This document shows positions 1-5,411 of a stretch of 5,533 bases of DNA, one piece after another. This stretch comes from DATAEK01 sp036258055 (GTDB taxonomy: Bacteria > Acidobacteriota > Vicinamibacteria > Vicinamibacterales > 2-12-FULL-66-21): the NCBI GenBank assembly GCA_036258055.1, contig DATAEK010000238.1, positions 1 to 5,533 of the forward strand, read 5' to 3'. A model generated the notes under the pieces. The model did no database searches. It was not told the origin of the DNA and worked only from the letters and a program-made list of their open reading frames with translations. The stretch's first letter is position 1. Each line of letters opens with the position of its first letter. Position numbers and translations under genes: made by a program.

Positions 1-884
1 GCCTTGACTCGATCCGGTGTGAAGATGAGCGTGCGGTGCTCGCGTGCCGCGAGCGACACCGATTCATCGAAGGTGATCGACCCGATCGAGCCGCGAACGG
101 TACCCGTCACGGCTTCGTCCGTGGTATTCCGCACCTCGGTCGTCACTGTCAGTGAGGCGCGTCGAAGGGAGGGCACCTCCAGCGTGGGCGAGACAAACGG
201 ATGCTCGATCGCGATCGGACCGCTGTCGGTCAGGAACACATCTCCCCAGAGCCCCATGTTCTTGTCCGCCGGCGTGGGATTCCAGTCGACCCACATGATC
301 GCAAGATCGTGCGGCTCGGGTCCGGTGACTTCGACTGCGAGCGCATTGGGCCCGGTGGCGCGGACGTGTCGCGTGATCTCGAACCGGTAGCGGCGGAACG
401 CACCCACGACCTCGTTCGCAGCGGCGATCCGCACGCCGTTGATCCAGATGTTCGCGCGGTAGTTGATCCCGTTGAAGTTGATCCAGAGAGCCCGGGTTGC
501 ACGATTCGGTGGAAGGGTGAACTCGGTGCGGTACCACCACGAGGACTTGAACGGACTGTCGGCTGGTGTCGGCAGAAGCGTGAAGCGCTCGCCGATGGGA
601 TAGGTCGTCCCCGGAATCCCTCGCAAGTTCATCCCGAAGTAGGGATCGGGGTACTGCCCGTTCTGCACCAGGGCGCCGACCACGGTGTTTGGAACCGTGA
701 CCTTGTGCCAGCGGCTCACATCGAACCCGGGTTGCGAGACCGTAGCCCCCGCTGCGGAGACCTCAGCCGATGGCCGGATGGTCCAGCCGTCCCTTAACGG
801 AATGCGAGCGGCCTGATCCGCTCGCACGGGAACGGCATTCAGGACGGTGAGCGCCGTCGCGGCCAGCAGACCCAGGACTCGCAT
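1..884 (-). CDS. Secreted glycoside hydrolase family 2 enzyme, N-terminal part (exo-beta-glucosaminidase/endo-beta-mannosidase-like branch)
   Basis: An uninterrupted minus-strand frame starts at ATG 884-882 and stays open for 294 codons to the left edge, so the C-terminal part, including the catalytic barrel, is missing. Residues 1-22 form a signal peptide (MRVLGLLAATALTVLNAV core, VRA|D cleavage at 22/23), implying export. Residues about 28-220 read as the GH2 sugar-binding jelly-roll domain: DGW (32-34), VTVPNTVVGALVQNG (62-76), the YPDPYFGMN segment (78-86), SSWWYRTEFTLP (114-125), NIWINGVRI (145-153) and WVDWNPTPADKNMGLWGDV (198-216). An Ig-like GH2 middle domain begins near 225. From memory, the QNG.YPD.YFG, WWYR and DW..PP.D..MG.W.DV pattern matches exo-beta-D-glucosaminidases and plant-type endo-beta-mannosidases better than LacZ. 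Family membership is solid. Substrate is not, because both catalytic glutamates are off-window. The gene is transcribed divergently from the ROK regulator, which probably controls it. Confidence 0.9.
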   Translation of the reverse strand, partial: MRVLGLLAATALTVLNAVPVRADQAARIPLRDGWTIRPSAEVSAAGATVSQPGFDVSRWHKVTVPNTVVGALVQNGQYPDPYFGMNLRGIPGTTYPIGERFTLLPTPADSPFKSSWWYRTEFTLPPNRATRALWINFNGINYRANIWINGVRIAAANEVVGAFRRYRFEITRHVRATGPNALAVEVTGPEPHDLAIMWVDWNPTPADKNMGLWGDVFLTDSGPIAIEHPFVSPTLEVPSLRRASLTVTTEVRNTTDEAVTGTVRGSIGSITFDESVSLAAREHRTLIFTPDRVK

Positions 885-890
885 CCACGA

Positions 891-896
891 TCCTCC
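891..896 (-). promoter_or_regulatory. Ribosome binding site of the GH2 gene
   Basis: On the minus strand GGAGGA lies six bases before the ATG at 884. It is a near-perfect Shine-Dalgarno match with good spacing, and with the signal peptide that follows it fixes this start codon. Confidence 0.85.
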
Positions 897-899
897 AAT

Positions 900-926
900 G
901 GCGGGCAGGTTAGCCGCATGCCCGCC
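900..926. repeat. 8-bp perfect hairpin in the GH2 leader
   Basis: GGCGGGCA (900-907) and TGCCCGCC (919-926) are perfect inverted repeats around an 11-base loop. On the minus-strand transcript the stem ends three bases before the GGAGGA ribosome site. It could act as an RNA structure in the GH2 leader or as a protein-binding dyad. No U-run follows it on either strand, so it does not look like an intrinsic terminator. Confidence 0.55.
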
Positions 927-929
927 GAA

Positions 930-966
930 TCGCAAGCTTAATTAAGGTCCTTAAAAATCATTGCGA
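930..966. promoter_or_regulatory. 37-bp interrupted palindrome, candidate ROK operator
   Basis: Two sets of inverted arms share one centre, base 948. The inner arms are TTAAGG (942-947) and CCTTAA (949-954) around a single T. The outer arms are TCGCAA (930-935) and TTGCGA (961-966). The six bases between arms on each side are unpaired apart from 939/957. It is the most AT-rich patch in the window and sits between the divergent GH2 and ROK genes. ROK repressors are known to bind AT-rich palindromes upstream of their own or neighbouring sugar genes, so autoregulation plus control of GH2 is the natural reading. I could not place convincing -35/-10 boxes; promoters probably lie in or beside this patch. 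Confidence 0.6.
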
Positions 967-990
967 GTGGAATCACGTTTCTCATAGACT

Positions 991-1002
991 CGGGTGAACC
1001 CG
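991..1002. promoter_or_regulatory. 12-bp dyad immediately before the ROK start codon
   Basis: CGGGT and ACCCG are perfect inverted repeats with two bases between them, ending two bases before the ATG at 1005. The loop is too short for a good RNA hairpin, so if functional it is more likely a DNA-level site. It overlaps the only weak Shine-Dalgarno-like string, GGTGA at 993-997. Confidence 0.3.
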
Positions 1003-1004
1003 TC

Positions 1005-2243
1005 ATGCCAGTAGGGAGTTCCAGCTCAGTGCGCCATCTGCTGACGGCAAAGGATGAGGCCCGCGACGCCGCCCACCTCCGCCGCCTGAACCTCGAGCGG
1101 GTGCTGGCGGCGTCGATGGCGCGTGAGGGTCCATTCACCCGCGCCGAGTTGATCGAGGTCACCGGCCTGTCGGCGCCAACTGTCGGAAGCTTGGCCTCGC
1201 ACCTCATCCGTACGGGACTCCTCACCGAGCTTGGCGCGGGTCCATCACGAGGCGGGCGACGGCCTGCGCGCATGGAATTCAACGCGCGCCATGGATTCCT
1301 CGGGGGCATCGATCTCGGACCGACCCGTACCCGGATCGGCCTGGCCAACCTGCGTGGCGAGCTCCTGGCCCGCCGGATCGTTCCGACACCGCACGAACTG
1401 GAACCAACTGAGCTCCTGACCTCGCTTGCACACGACCTCCGCGCCATCATGCGCGAGGCCGACGTACCCGCGTCGAAGCTGCTGGTCGTCGGCGCGGGAG
1501 CGCCGGGTGCCGTCGATCCGTCACGAGGAATGGTGGTTGCGCTCGCGCCGAACCTGAAGGGTTGGTCGGAGGTGCCGATGGCGTCGATCCTGCGGCGTGC
1601 GCTGGGTGCAGCGGTCGTCGTGGACAACGACGTCAACCTCGCGATTCTTGGCGAGCACTGGAAGGGTGCGGCGCGCGGGCACGACACCTGCGCGTTTCTG
1701 TCCTTTGGAACGGGTGTCGGGGCGGGGATCATGATCAACGGGCAGCTGTATCAGGGCTTCCAGTTCCTCGCCGGCGAGATCGGCCTCATGTGCATGGGAC
1801 CGCAGTACGTTGGCACCGACTTCGGACCGCATGGCTGTCTCGAGACGATCGTGGGCCTTGGTGCGCTGAAGCAGCGCTGGCAGCCGGAGCGAAGCGACCG
1901 TGAGGAATGGCTGTCGGATCTGTTCCGGGCAGCCGAGTCGGGTGACTGCGTCGCCCAGCAGGCCGTCGACGAGCTGGGAACGTTCGTCGGGATGGCCGCC
2001 GCGAATGTCTGCAGCGTACTGGATCCCTCACTCATCGTGCTCGGCGGCGCGGTGATCGCCCAGGGTGAGCCGCTCGTCGAGCGCGTGCGGCGGGTCGTAC
2101 AGCGCATCGTGCCGACGCCGCCGCCGATCGTGGCGTCGAGCCTGGACAAGGATGCGCCGCTCTGGGGCAGTCTCCTTCTGGCTTCGACCGAAGCGCGCGA
2201 ACGCCTGCGCCACTTGCTCGCGCACGGCCGCGCCGCCGACTAG
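1005..2243 (+). CDS. ROK-family transcriptional regulator (winged-helix repressor with a sugar-kinase-like domain)
   Basis: The 412-residue length is typical for regulators of the NagC/Mlc/XylR group. Residues about 28-80 form a winged-helix domain, with the recognition segment FTRAELIEVTGLSAPTVGSL at 44-63. The ROK domain follows. It has the phosphate-1 loop GIDLGPTRTRIGLA (101-114), DNDVNLA (207-213) with the conserved Asp at 209, SFGTGVGAGI (233-242), AGEIG (256-260) and FGPHGCLE (273-280). The ROK zinc motif is eroded: the His after GEIG is Leu261, and the first two Cys of CxCGxxGC are Thr271 and Phe273, leaving only Cys278. That is common among ROK regulators that are not kinases. The protein is expected in the cytoplasm, binding DNA until a sugar or sugar phosphate releases it. 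ATG 1005 is chosen because the helix-turn-helix lies at the usual distance and no earlier ATG, GTG or TTG is in frame back to the palindrome. The ribosome site is weak. The divergent GH2 gene and downstream GH3 gene are likely targets. Confidence 0.93.
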   Translation: MPVGSSSSVRHLLTAKDEARDAAHLRRLNLERVLAASMAREGPFTRAELIEVTGLSAPTVGSLASHLIRTGLLTELGAGPSRGGRRPARMEFNARHGFLGGIDLGPTRTRIGLANLRGELLARRIVPTPHELEPTELLTSLAHDLRAIMREADVPASKLLVVGAGAPGAVDPSRGMVVALAPNLKGWSEVPMASILRRALGAAVVVDNDVNLAILGEHWKGAARGHDTCAFLSFGTGVGAGIMINGQLYQGFQFLAGEIGLMCMGPQYVGTDFGPHGCLETIVGLGALKQRWQPERSDREEWLSDLFRAAESGDCVAQQAVDELGTFVGMAAANVCSVLDPSLIVLGGAVIAQGEPLVERVRRVVQRIVPTPPPIVASSLDKDAPLWGSLLLASTEARERLRHLLAHGRAAD

Positions 2244-2258
2244 CTGCCGCCTGACGGC

Positions 2259-2293
2259 GGATGGCAAAGGGTAAATGGCAAATGGCACATGGG
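2259..2293. repeat. 7-bp-period tandem array, AAATGGC family
   Basis: Five consecutive heptamers can be laid out: GGATGGC, AAAGGGT, AAATGGC, AAATGGC and ACATGGG. It begins 15 bases after the ROK stop codon and fills much of the ROK-GH3 gap. An ATG inside it (2275) is in frame with GH3 and would give a repeat-encoded N-terminus, but that is unlikely to be the true start. Confidence 0.6.
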
Positions 2294-2303
2294 AAGACGC
2301 AGA

Positions 2304-2309
2304 AGGGAG
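2304..2309 (+). promoter_or_regulatory. Ribosome binding site of the GH3 gene
   Basis: AGGGAG lies ten bases before ATG 2320. The in-frame ATG at 2275 has only an AAAGGG three bases away, too close to work well. This favours 2320 as the start. Confidence 0.6.
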
Positions 2310-2319
2310 TGACCGCGCT

Positions 2320-4158
2320 ATGAGTGGATCCGCCGCCGGCTGGCTCGCTGTCACGATCGCGGCGGGGCTGATCGTGCCGCTCGTCGAGTTCGGACACATC
2401 GTCCAGGATCGGTCCGCCGGCTACAAGGACGCATCCATGCCGATCGACAAGCGAGTCGACGATCTGCTCTCACGAATGACGCTCGATGAAAAGATCGGGC
2501 AGATGACGCAGGCGGACCATTCGTTTCTGAAGTCCCCCGAGGAAGTGGACAAGCTGTTCCTCGGATCCGTGTTGAGCGGCGGAGACTCCGAACTCCCTGA
2601 TGTCTCTGCCCGCGGTTGGGCGGCGCTCACCGACTCGCTTCAGAAACGCGCGCTCTCTACACGGTTGGCCATACCGATCATCTACGGCATCGACGCCGTC
2701 CACGGCCACAGCAACGTCAAAGGCGCCGTGGTGTTTCCGCACAACATCGGTCTGGGTTGTTCGCGCGACCCCAAAATCGTCGAGGAGGCTGCGCGGGTGA
2801 CGGCCGCAGAGGTCTCCGGCACCGGGATCCACTGGGACTTCGCGCCGTGCATCGCGGTTCCGCAGGACGAGCGGTGGGGCCGTACCTACGAAGGATTCGG
2901 AGAGACGGCGGAGCTCGCCGAGTCGCTGGGGAGCGCGGCGATTCGCGGTCTCCAGGGATCCGACATGTCCGCACCGGGGCGCGTCCTTGCCACGGCCAAA
3001 CATTTCGTCGGCGATGGGGGGACCCGCGACGGCGTCGATCGAGGCGACACGGTCCTCGACGAAGCGTCGCTCCGGAAGCTACACATGGCGGGTTACATCG
3101 CCGCAATCAAAGCCGGCGTCGGATCGGTGATGGTGTCCTACAACAGCTGGAACGGCCAGAAGATGCACGGCAACCGCCATCTCATCACCGATGTCCTGAA
3201 AGGCGAGCTCGGTTTTCGCGGCATCGTCGTCTCCGATTGGAACGGCATCGACGAGCTGCCCGGCGATGCGTTGCAGCACATCGCGCTCGCAGTCAACGCC
3301 GGCATCGACATGATGATGGTGCCCGACAAGTACCGCGAGTTCATCGAGGGCCTGAAGAAGAACGTCAACGACAAGAAGGTGCCGATCTCACGGATTGACG
3401 ACGCAGTGCGGCGAATCCTGACGATCAAGTTCCGGCTCGGGCTCTTCGAGCGGCCCTTCGGCGATCGGTCGGAGCTCGCAAAGATCGGATCAGCCGAGCA
3501 TCGCGCCGTCGCGAGGCAGGCGGTGCGACAGTCGCAAGTCCTGCTCGTCAATCGTGCCAACACGCTGCCGATCAAGCCGGGGCTCCGAAAGATCTTCGTC
3601 GGCGGCAAGGCCGCGGACGACCTTGGCCTCCAATGTGGAGGCTGGACGATCTCGTGGCAGGGCGCCAGCGGCCGCGTGACCGACGGGACGACGGTGCTCG
3701 AGGCGATCAAGAAGGCGGCTGCCGGTGCCGAGGTCACCTATGACGCGTCCGGTAAGCCGTCCGCTGGCGCGCAGGTGGCTGTGATCGTCATCGGCGAGAA
3801 GCCGTACGCGGAAATGAAAGGCGATCGCAAGGACCTGAGCCTCGACGCCGACGATGTGGCCGCGGTCAAGAACGCGAAGCGCGCCGGAATCCCCGTCGTC
3901 GTCGTGCTCTTCTCGGGCCGGCCGCTGATCCTCGAGCCCATCCTCGGCGACGCGGATGCCCTGATCGCGGCATGGCTCCCGGGATCGGAAGGGGACGGGA
4001 TCGCGGACGTGCTGTTCGGCAAATACAATCCGACCGGCCGCCTGAGCGTCACGTGGCCGCGAACGATGGCGCAGGTGCCGATCAACGTGGGGCTCAACGG
4101 TGTGAAGCCTGAGGGAGCCTTGTTCGACTACGGGTTCGGTCTCAGCTATCAGAAGTAA
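2320..4158 (+). CDS. Glycoside hydrolase family 3 beta-glucan exohydrolase/beta-glucosidase (barley ExoI type)
   Basis: This 612-residue, apparently complete retaining GH3 enzyme should release single glucose (or related) units from the non-reducing ends of beta-glucans or oligosaccharides. The N-terminal barrel shows IGQMTQADHSF, IIYGIDAVHGHSNVKGAVVFPHN, FAPCIAV..DERWGRTYEGFGE (RWGR at 185-188), AKHFVGDGGT (Lys227-His228) and GIVVSDWNGID with the nucleophile Asp306. The C-terminal sandwich shows LGLQCGGWTISWQG (Trp442, Trp446), VIGEKPYAE (Glu493, Glu498), FSGRPLI, AAWLPGSEGDGIADVLFG and YGFGLSY. As I recall barley ExoI, Glu498 aligns with its acid/base, and Trp307 and Trp446 with the Trp pair clamping the +1 sugar. 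Residues 8-22 are hydrophobic but lack a preceding Lys/Arg and a clear cleavage site, so export is plausible, not certain. The gene starts 76 bases after the ROK stop, on the same strand, and may be cotranscribed. An alternative start at 2275 would add 15 residues. A beta-xylosidase or N-acetylglucosaminidase role is less likely. Confidence 0.94.
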   Translation: MSGSAAGWLAVTIAAGLIVPLVEFGHIVQDRSAGYKDASMPIDKRVDDLLSRMTLDEKIGQMTQADHSFLKSPEEVDKLFLGSVLSGGDSELPDVSARGWAALTDSLQKRALSTRLAIPIIYGIDAVHGHSNVKGAVVFPHNIGLGCSRDPKIVEEAARVTAAEVSGTGIHWDFAPCIAVPQDERWGRTYEGFGETAELAESLGSAAIRGLQGSDMSAPGRVLATAKHFVGDGGTRDGVDRGDTVLDEASLRKLHMAGYIAAIKAGVGSVMVSYNSWNGQKMHGNRHLITDVLKGELGFRGIVVSDWNGIDELPGDALQHIALAVNAGIDMMMVPDKYREFIEGLKKNVNDKKVPISRIDDAVRRILTIKFRLGLFERPFGDRSELAKIGSAEHRAVARQAVRQSQVLLVNRANTLPIKPGLRKIFVGGKAADDLGLQCGGWTISWQGASGRVTDGTTVLEAIKKAAAGAEVTYDASGKPSAGAQVAVIVIGEKPYAEMKGDRKDLSLDADDVAAVKNAKRAGIPVVVVLFSGRPLILEPILGDADALIAAWLPGSEGDGIADVLFGKYNPTGRLSVTWPRTMAQVPINVGLNGVKPEGALFDYGFGLSYQK

Positions 4159-4163
4159 GGATC

Positions 4164-4191
4164 GCTGTCGGCTGTGGGCTGCTGGCCGCTC
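4164..4191. repeat. Degenerate 7-bp-period array, GCTGTCG family
   Basis: Successive heptamers GCTGTCG, GCTGTGG, GCTGCTG and GCCGCTC begin six bases after the GH3 stop. GCTGTCG is close to the reverse complement of the GCGGACA word found at 4260 and 5376, so this looks like a decayed copy of that family in inverse orientation. Confidence 0.45.
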
Positions 4192-4259
4192 GTGCCGCGG
4201 CAATGCCGGTGATTCGGTGTGAAAAACGCACGCCGCGGCTGGCTGGTCGAATAACCCTA

Positions 4260-4286
4260 GCGGACAGCGGACAGCGGACAGCGACA
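4260..4286. repeat. 7-bp tandem repeat, GCGGACA x3 plus a partial unit
   Basis: Three perfect GCGGACA units (4260-4280) are followed by the imperfect GCGACA. The array ends nine bases before the ribosome site of the deacetylase gene, so it lies in that gene's leader or promoter region. The same word recurs in the same orientation at 5376-5400, on the other side of the gene. The remainder of the GH3-deacetylase gap (4192-4259) shows no gene or clear promoter. Confidence 0.85.
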
Positions 4287-4294
4287 GAGTTCAG

Positions 4295-4300
4295 AAAGGG
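4295..4300 (+). promoter_or_regulatory. Ribosome binding site of the YdjC-family gene
   Basis: AAAGGG lies five bases before ATG 4306. With the signal peptide coded straight after it, this settles the start. Confidence 0.65.
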
Positions 4301-4305
4301 CAACC

Positions 4306-5241
4306 ATGATTCGCTCGGGAACGGTCGTCATCGCCGCGTTCCTCGTCGCGACTGCGACAGCGCAGCAGAAACCCCCCTTGCAGGTGCGGCTCGGCTACGC
4401 GCCCGACGCGCGCGTGCTCGTGATCCATGCCGACGATCTCGGCATGTCGCACTCGGTCAACCGCGCGACATTCGAAGCGCTGGAACACAAGTGGATCACC
4501 TCGTCCAGCATCCTCGTCCCGTGCCCCTGGTTTCCGGAGGTCGCTCGATGGGCGCGCGAGCACCCGGATGCGGACCTCGGCATCCACCTCGCGGTCAACA
4601 GCGAGTGGACGGGATTCCGATGGGGCCCGTTGAGCTCTCGCGACGCCGTGTCGTCGTTGCTCGACAAGGACGGCTATCTGCCACTTCTCGAAGACGAGGT
4701 CGTGGCGCAGGCCAAACCGGCGGAGATCGAGCGGGAGCTCCGTGCGCAGGTGGACAGGGCCAAAGCCGCGGGCGTGCCGCTGACGCACCTCGATTCCCAC
4801 ATGGCCACGCTCTTCCGCAAACCGGAGTTCCTGGAGGTCTACCGGCGGCTGGGCCAGCAGTACAACCTGCCGATGCTCCTCGAACGCCTTGGCGATCGCG
4901 GCGGGGAGACGTCGCCATGGGCCAGCGGCGGGGAAGATGCGCTGGTCGATCGCGTCATCTCGATTGACACCGGCGTGACCAAGGAGAACTGGGCAGAGGC
5001 CTACGAGAAGATGCTCGCGCCGCTGCCGCCCGGCGTGTATCAGCTGATCGTCCACCTGGCGTACGACGACGAGGAGATGCGCGGCGCGACGTTCGATCAC
5101 CCGAACTGGGGCGCCGCCTGGCGCCAGCAGGATCTCGAGCTCGTCAAGAGCCAGCGTTTCGCGGACTTCCTGCGTCAGCAGAAGTTCGTGCTGGTGGGGT
5201 GGAAGGAGTTGGCGCGCGCGGCGCGTCACAAGTCTGGCTGA
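4306..5241 (+). CDS. YdjC/ChbG-family carbohydrate deacetylase, exported
   Basis: This 311-residue protein belongs to the YdjC/ChbG family: metal-dependent deacetylases of the polysaccharide-deacetylase-like fold, whose characterised members remove acetyl groups from chitobiose/chitotriose or diacetylated sugars. Visible family motifs are VLVIHADDLGMSHSVN (37-52) with the metal-site Asp43-Asp44, DLGIHLAVNSEW (90-101) with His94, and THLDSHMA (160-167) with His161, Asp163 and His165. A C-terminal YQLIVHLAYDD has His250 in the place of the usual family IxHPG strand. Residues 1-19 form a signal peptide (hydrophobic 6-17, cleavage about TATA|QQ), so the enzyme should act outside the cytoplasm, unlike cytoplasmic E. 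coli ChbG. Length is near the family norm plus the signal peptide. It lies 147 bases after GH3 on the same strand, behind a repeat array, so an operon link is possible but not shown. The exact substrate is unknown; GlcNAc-containing oligosaccharides are the best guess. The stop codon falls within a GGCTGAAGCC repeat. Confidence 0.9.
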   Translation: MIRSGTVVIAAFLVATATAQQKPPLQVRLGYAPDARVLVIHADDLGMSHSVNRATFEALEHKWITSSSILVPCPWFPEVARWAREHPDADLGIHLAVNSEWTGFRWGPLSSRDAVSSLLDKDGYLPLLEDEVVAQAKPAEIERELRAQVDRAKAAGVPLTHLDSHMATLFRKPEFLEVYRRLGQQYNLPMLLERLGDRGGETSPWASGGEDALVDRVISIDTGVTKENWAEAYEKMLAPLPPGVYQLIVHLAYDDEEMRGATFDHPNWGAAWRQQDLELVKSQRFADFLRQQKFVLVGWKELARAARHKSG

Positions 5242-5256
5242 AGCCAGGCTGAAGCC
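5236..5256. repeat. Tandem direct repeat GGCTGAAGCC x2 spanning the deacetylase stop codon
   Basis: GGCTGAAGCC occurs at 5236-5245 and again at 5247-5256, an 11-bp period. The first copy supplies the final Gly codon and the TGA stop of the YdjC-family gene. Each copy is itself palindromic (GGCT-GA-AGCC). Confidence 0.7.
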
Positions 5257-5364
5257 GGACGCTACAGACGATGTACAGAAGATCAGGAGTTCAGGAGACC
5301 AGTTAGCGTTCTCCTGGTCTCGTGGTCTCCTGTTTCGAAATCTCGGTGGTGGCCGGCTTCAGCC
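5247..5364. repeat. 12-bp perfect inverted repeat framing the convergent intergenic region
   Basis: GGCTGAAGCCGG (5247-5258) is exactly the reverse complement of CCGGCTTCAGCC (5353-5364), 94 bases apart. The right arm also folds on itself as GCCGGC-TTCA-GCCGGC (5352-5365 region, 6-bp arms). Lying between two convergent genes, the element could end transcription from both sides or be a REP-like dispersed repeat. It encodes no protein I recognise. Confidence 0.7.
5292..5332. terminator. Nested hairpin, possible bidirectional terminator
   Basis: CAGGAGACC (5292-5300) pairs with GGTCTCCTG (5324-5332). Alternatively GAGACCAG (5295-5302) pairs with CTGGTCTC (5314-5321) around an 11-base loop, so two competing stems share the same left arm. 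It sits between the convergent deacetylase and ASPIC genes, where a terminator is expected. Only a short TTT follows on the plus strand (5333-5335), so termination activity is uncertain; a repeat element is the alternative. Confidence 0.4.
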
Positions 5365-5375
5365 GGCGCGTCTTA

Positions 5376-5400
5376 GCCGACAGCGGACAGCGGACAGCGG
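5376..5400. repeat. 7-bp tandem repeat, GCGGACA family, second copy
   Basis: The units GCCGACA, GCGGACA, GCGGACA and a partial GCGG match the array at 4260-4286 in word and orientation. It lies 11 bases beyond the stop codon of the minus-strand ASPIC gene, outside coding sequence. Confidence 0.85.
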
Positions 5401-5411
5401 CACGCGACGAA

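Noticed and set aside
4..797. Plus-strand and out-of-phase minus-strand open frames over the GH2 gene
   Set aside because: They shadow the GH2 frame, which reads without a break from ATG 884 to the left edge and has strong family motifs. I checked for a frameshift there and found none.
938..1738. A 266-codon open frame on the minus strand opposite the ROK gene
   Set aside because: It is rich in Arg, Ser, Pro and Ala with no family motifs, and lies exactly antisense to a gene with clear ROK motifs. It is an artefact of high GC content.
4194..4239. Two copies of the palindrome GCCGCGGC (4194-4201 and 4232-4239) that could form a stem
   Set aside because: The loop would be 30 bases, the word is expected by chance at this GC content, and there is no T-run, so a terminator or operator call is not supported.
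4203..4967. A 254-codon plus-strand frame overlapping the deacetylase in another frame
   Set aside because: Its translation is Arg/Gly/Pro-rich low-complexity sequence without motifs, while the 4306-5241 frame carries the YdjC motifs, a ribosome site and a signal peptide.
4291..5229. A 312-codon minus-strand frame opposite the deacetylase
   Set aside because: It is nearly coextensive with the YdjC-family gene on the other strand and Arg-rich, with no recognisable domain or ribosome site.
5376..5400. The GCGGACA arrays as a CRISPR array or origin iterons
   Set aside because: The units are contiguous 7-mers without spacers, only about three copies long, with no cas, replication or DnaA-box context.
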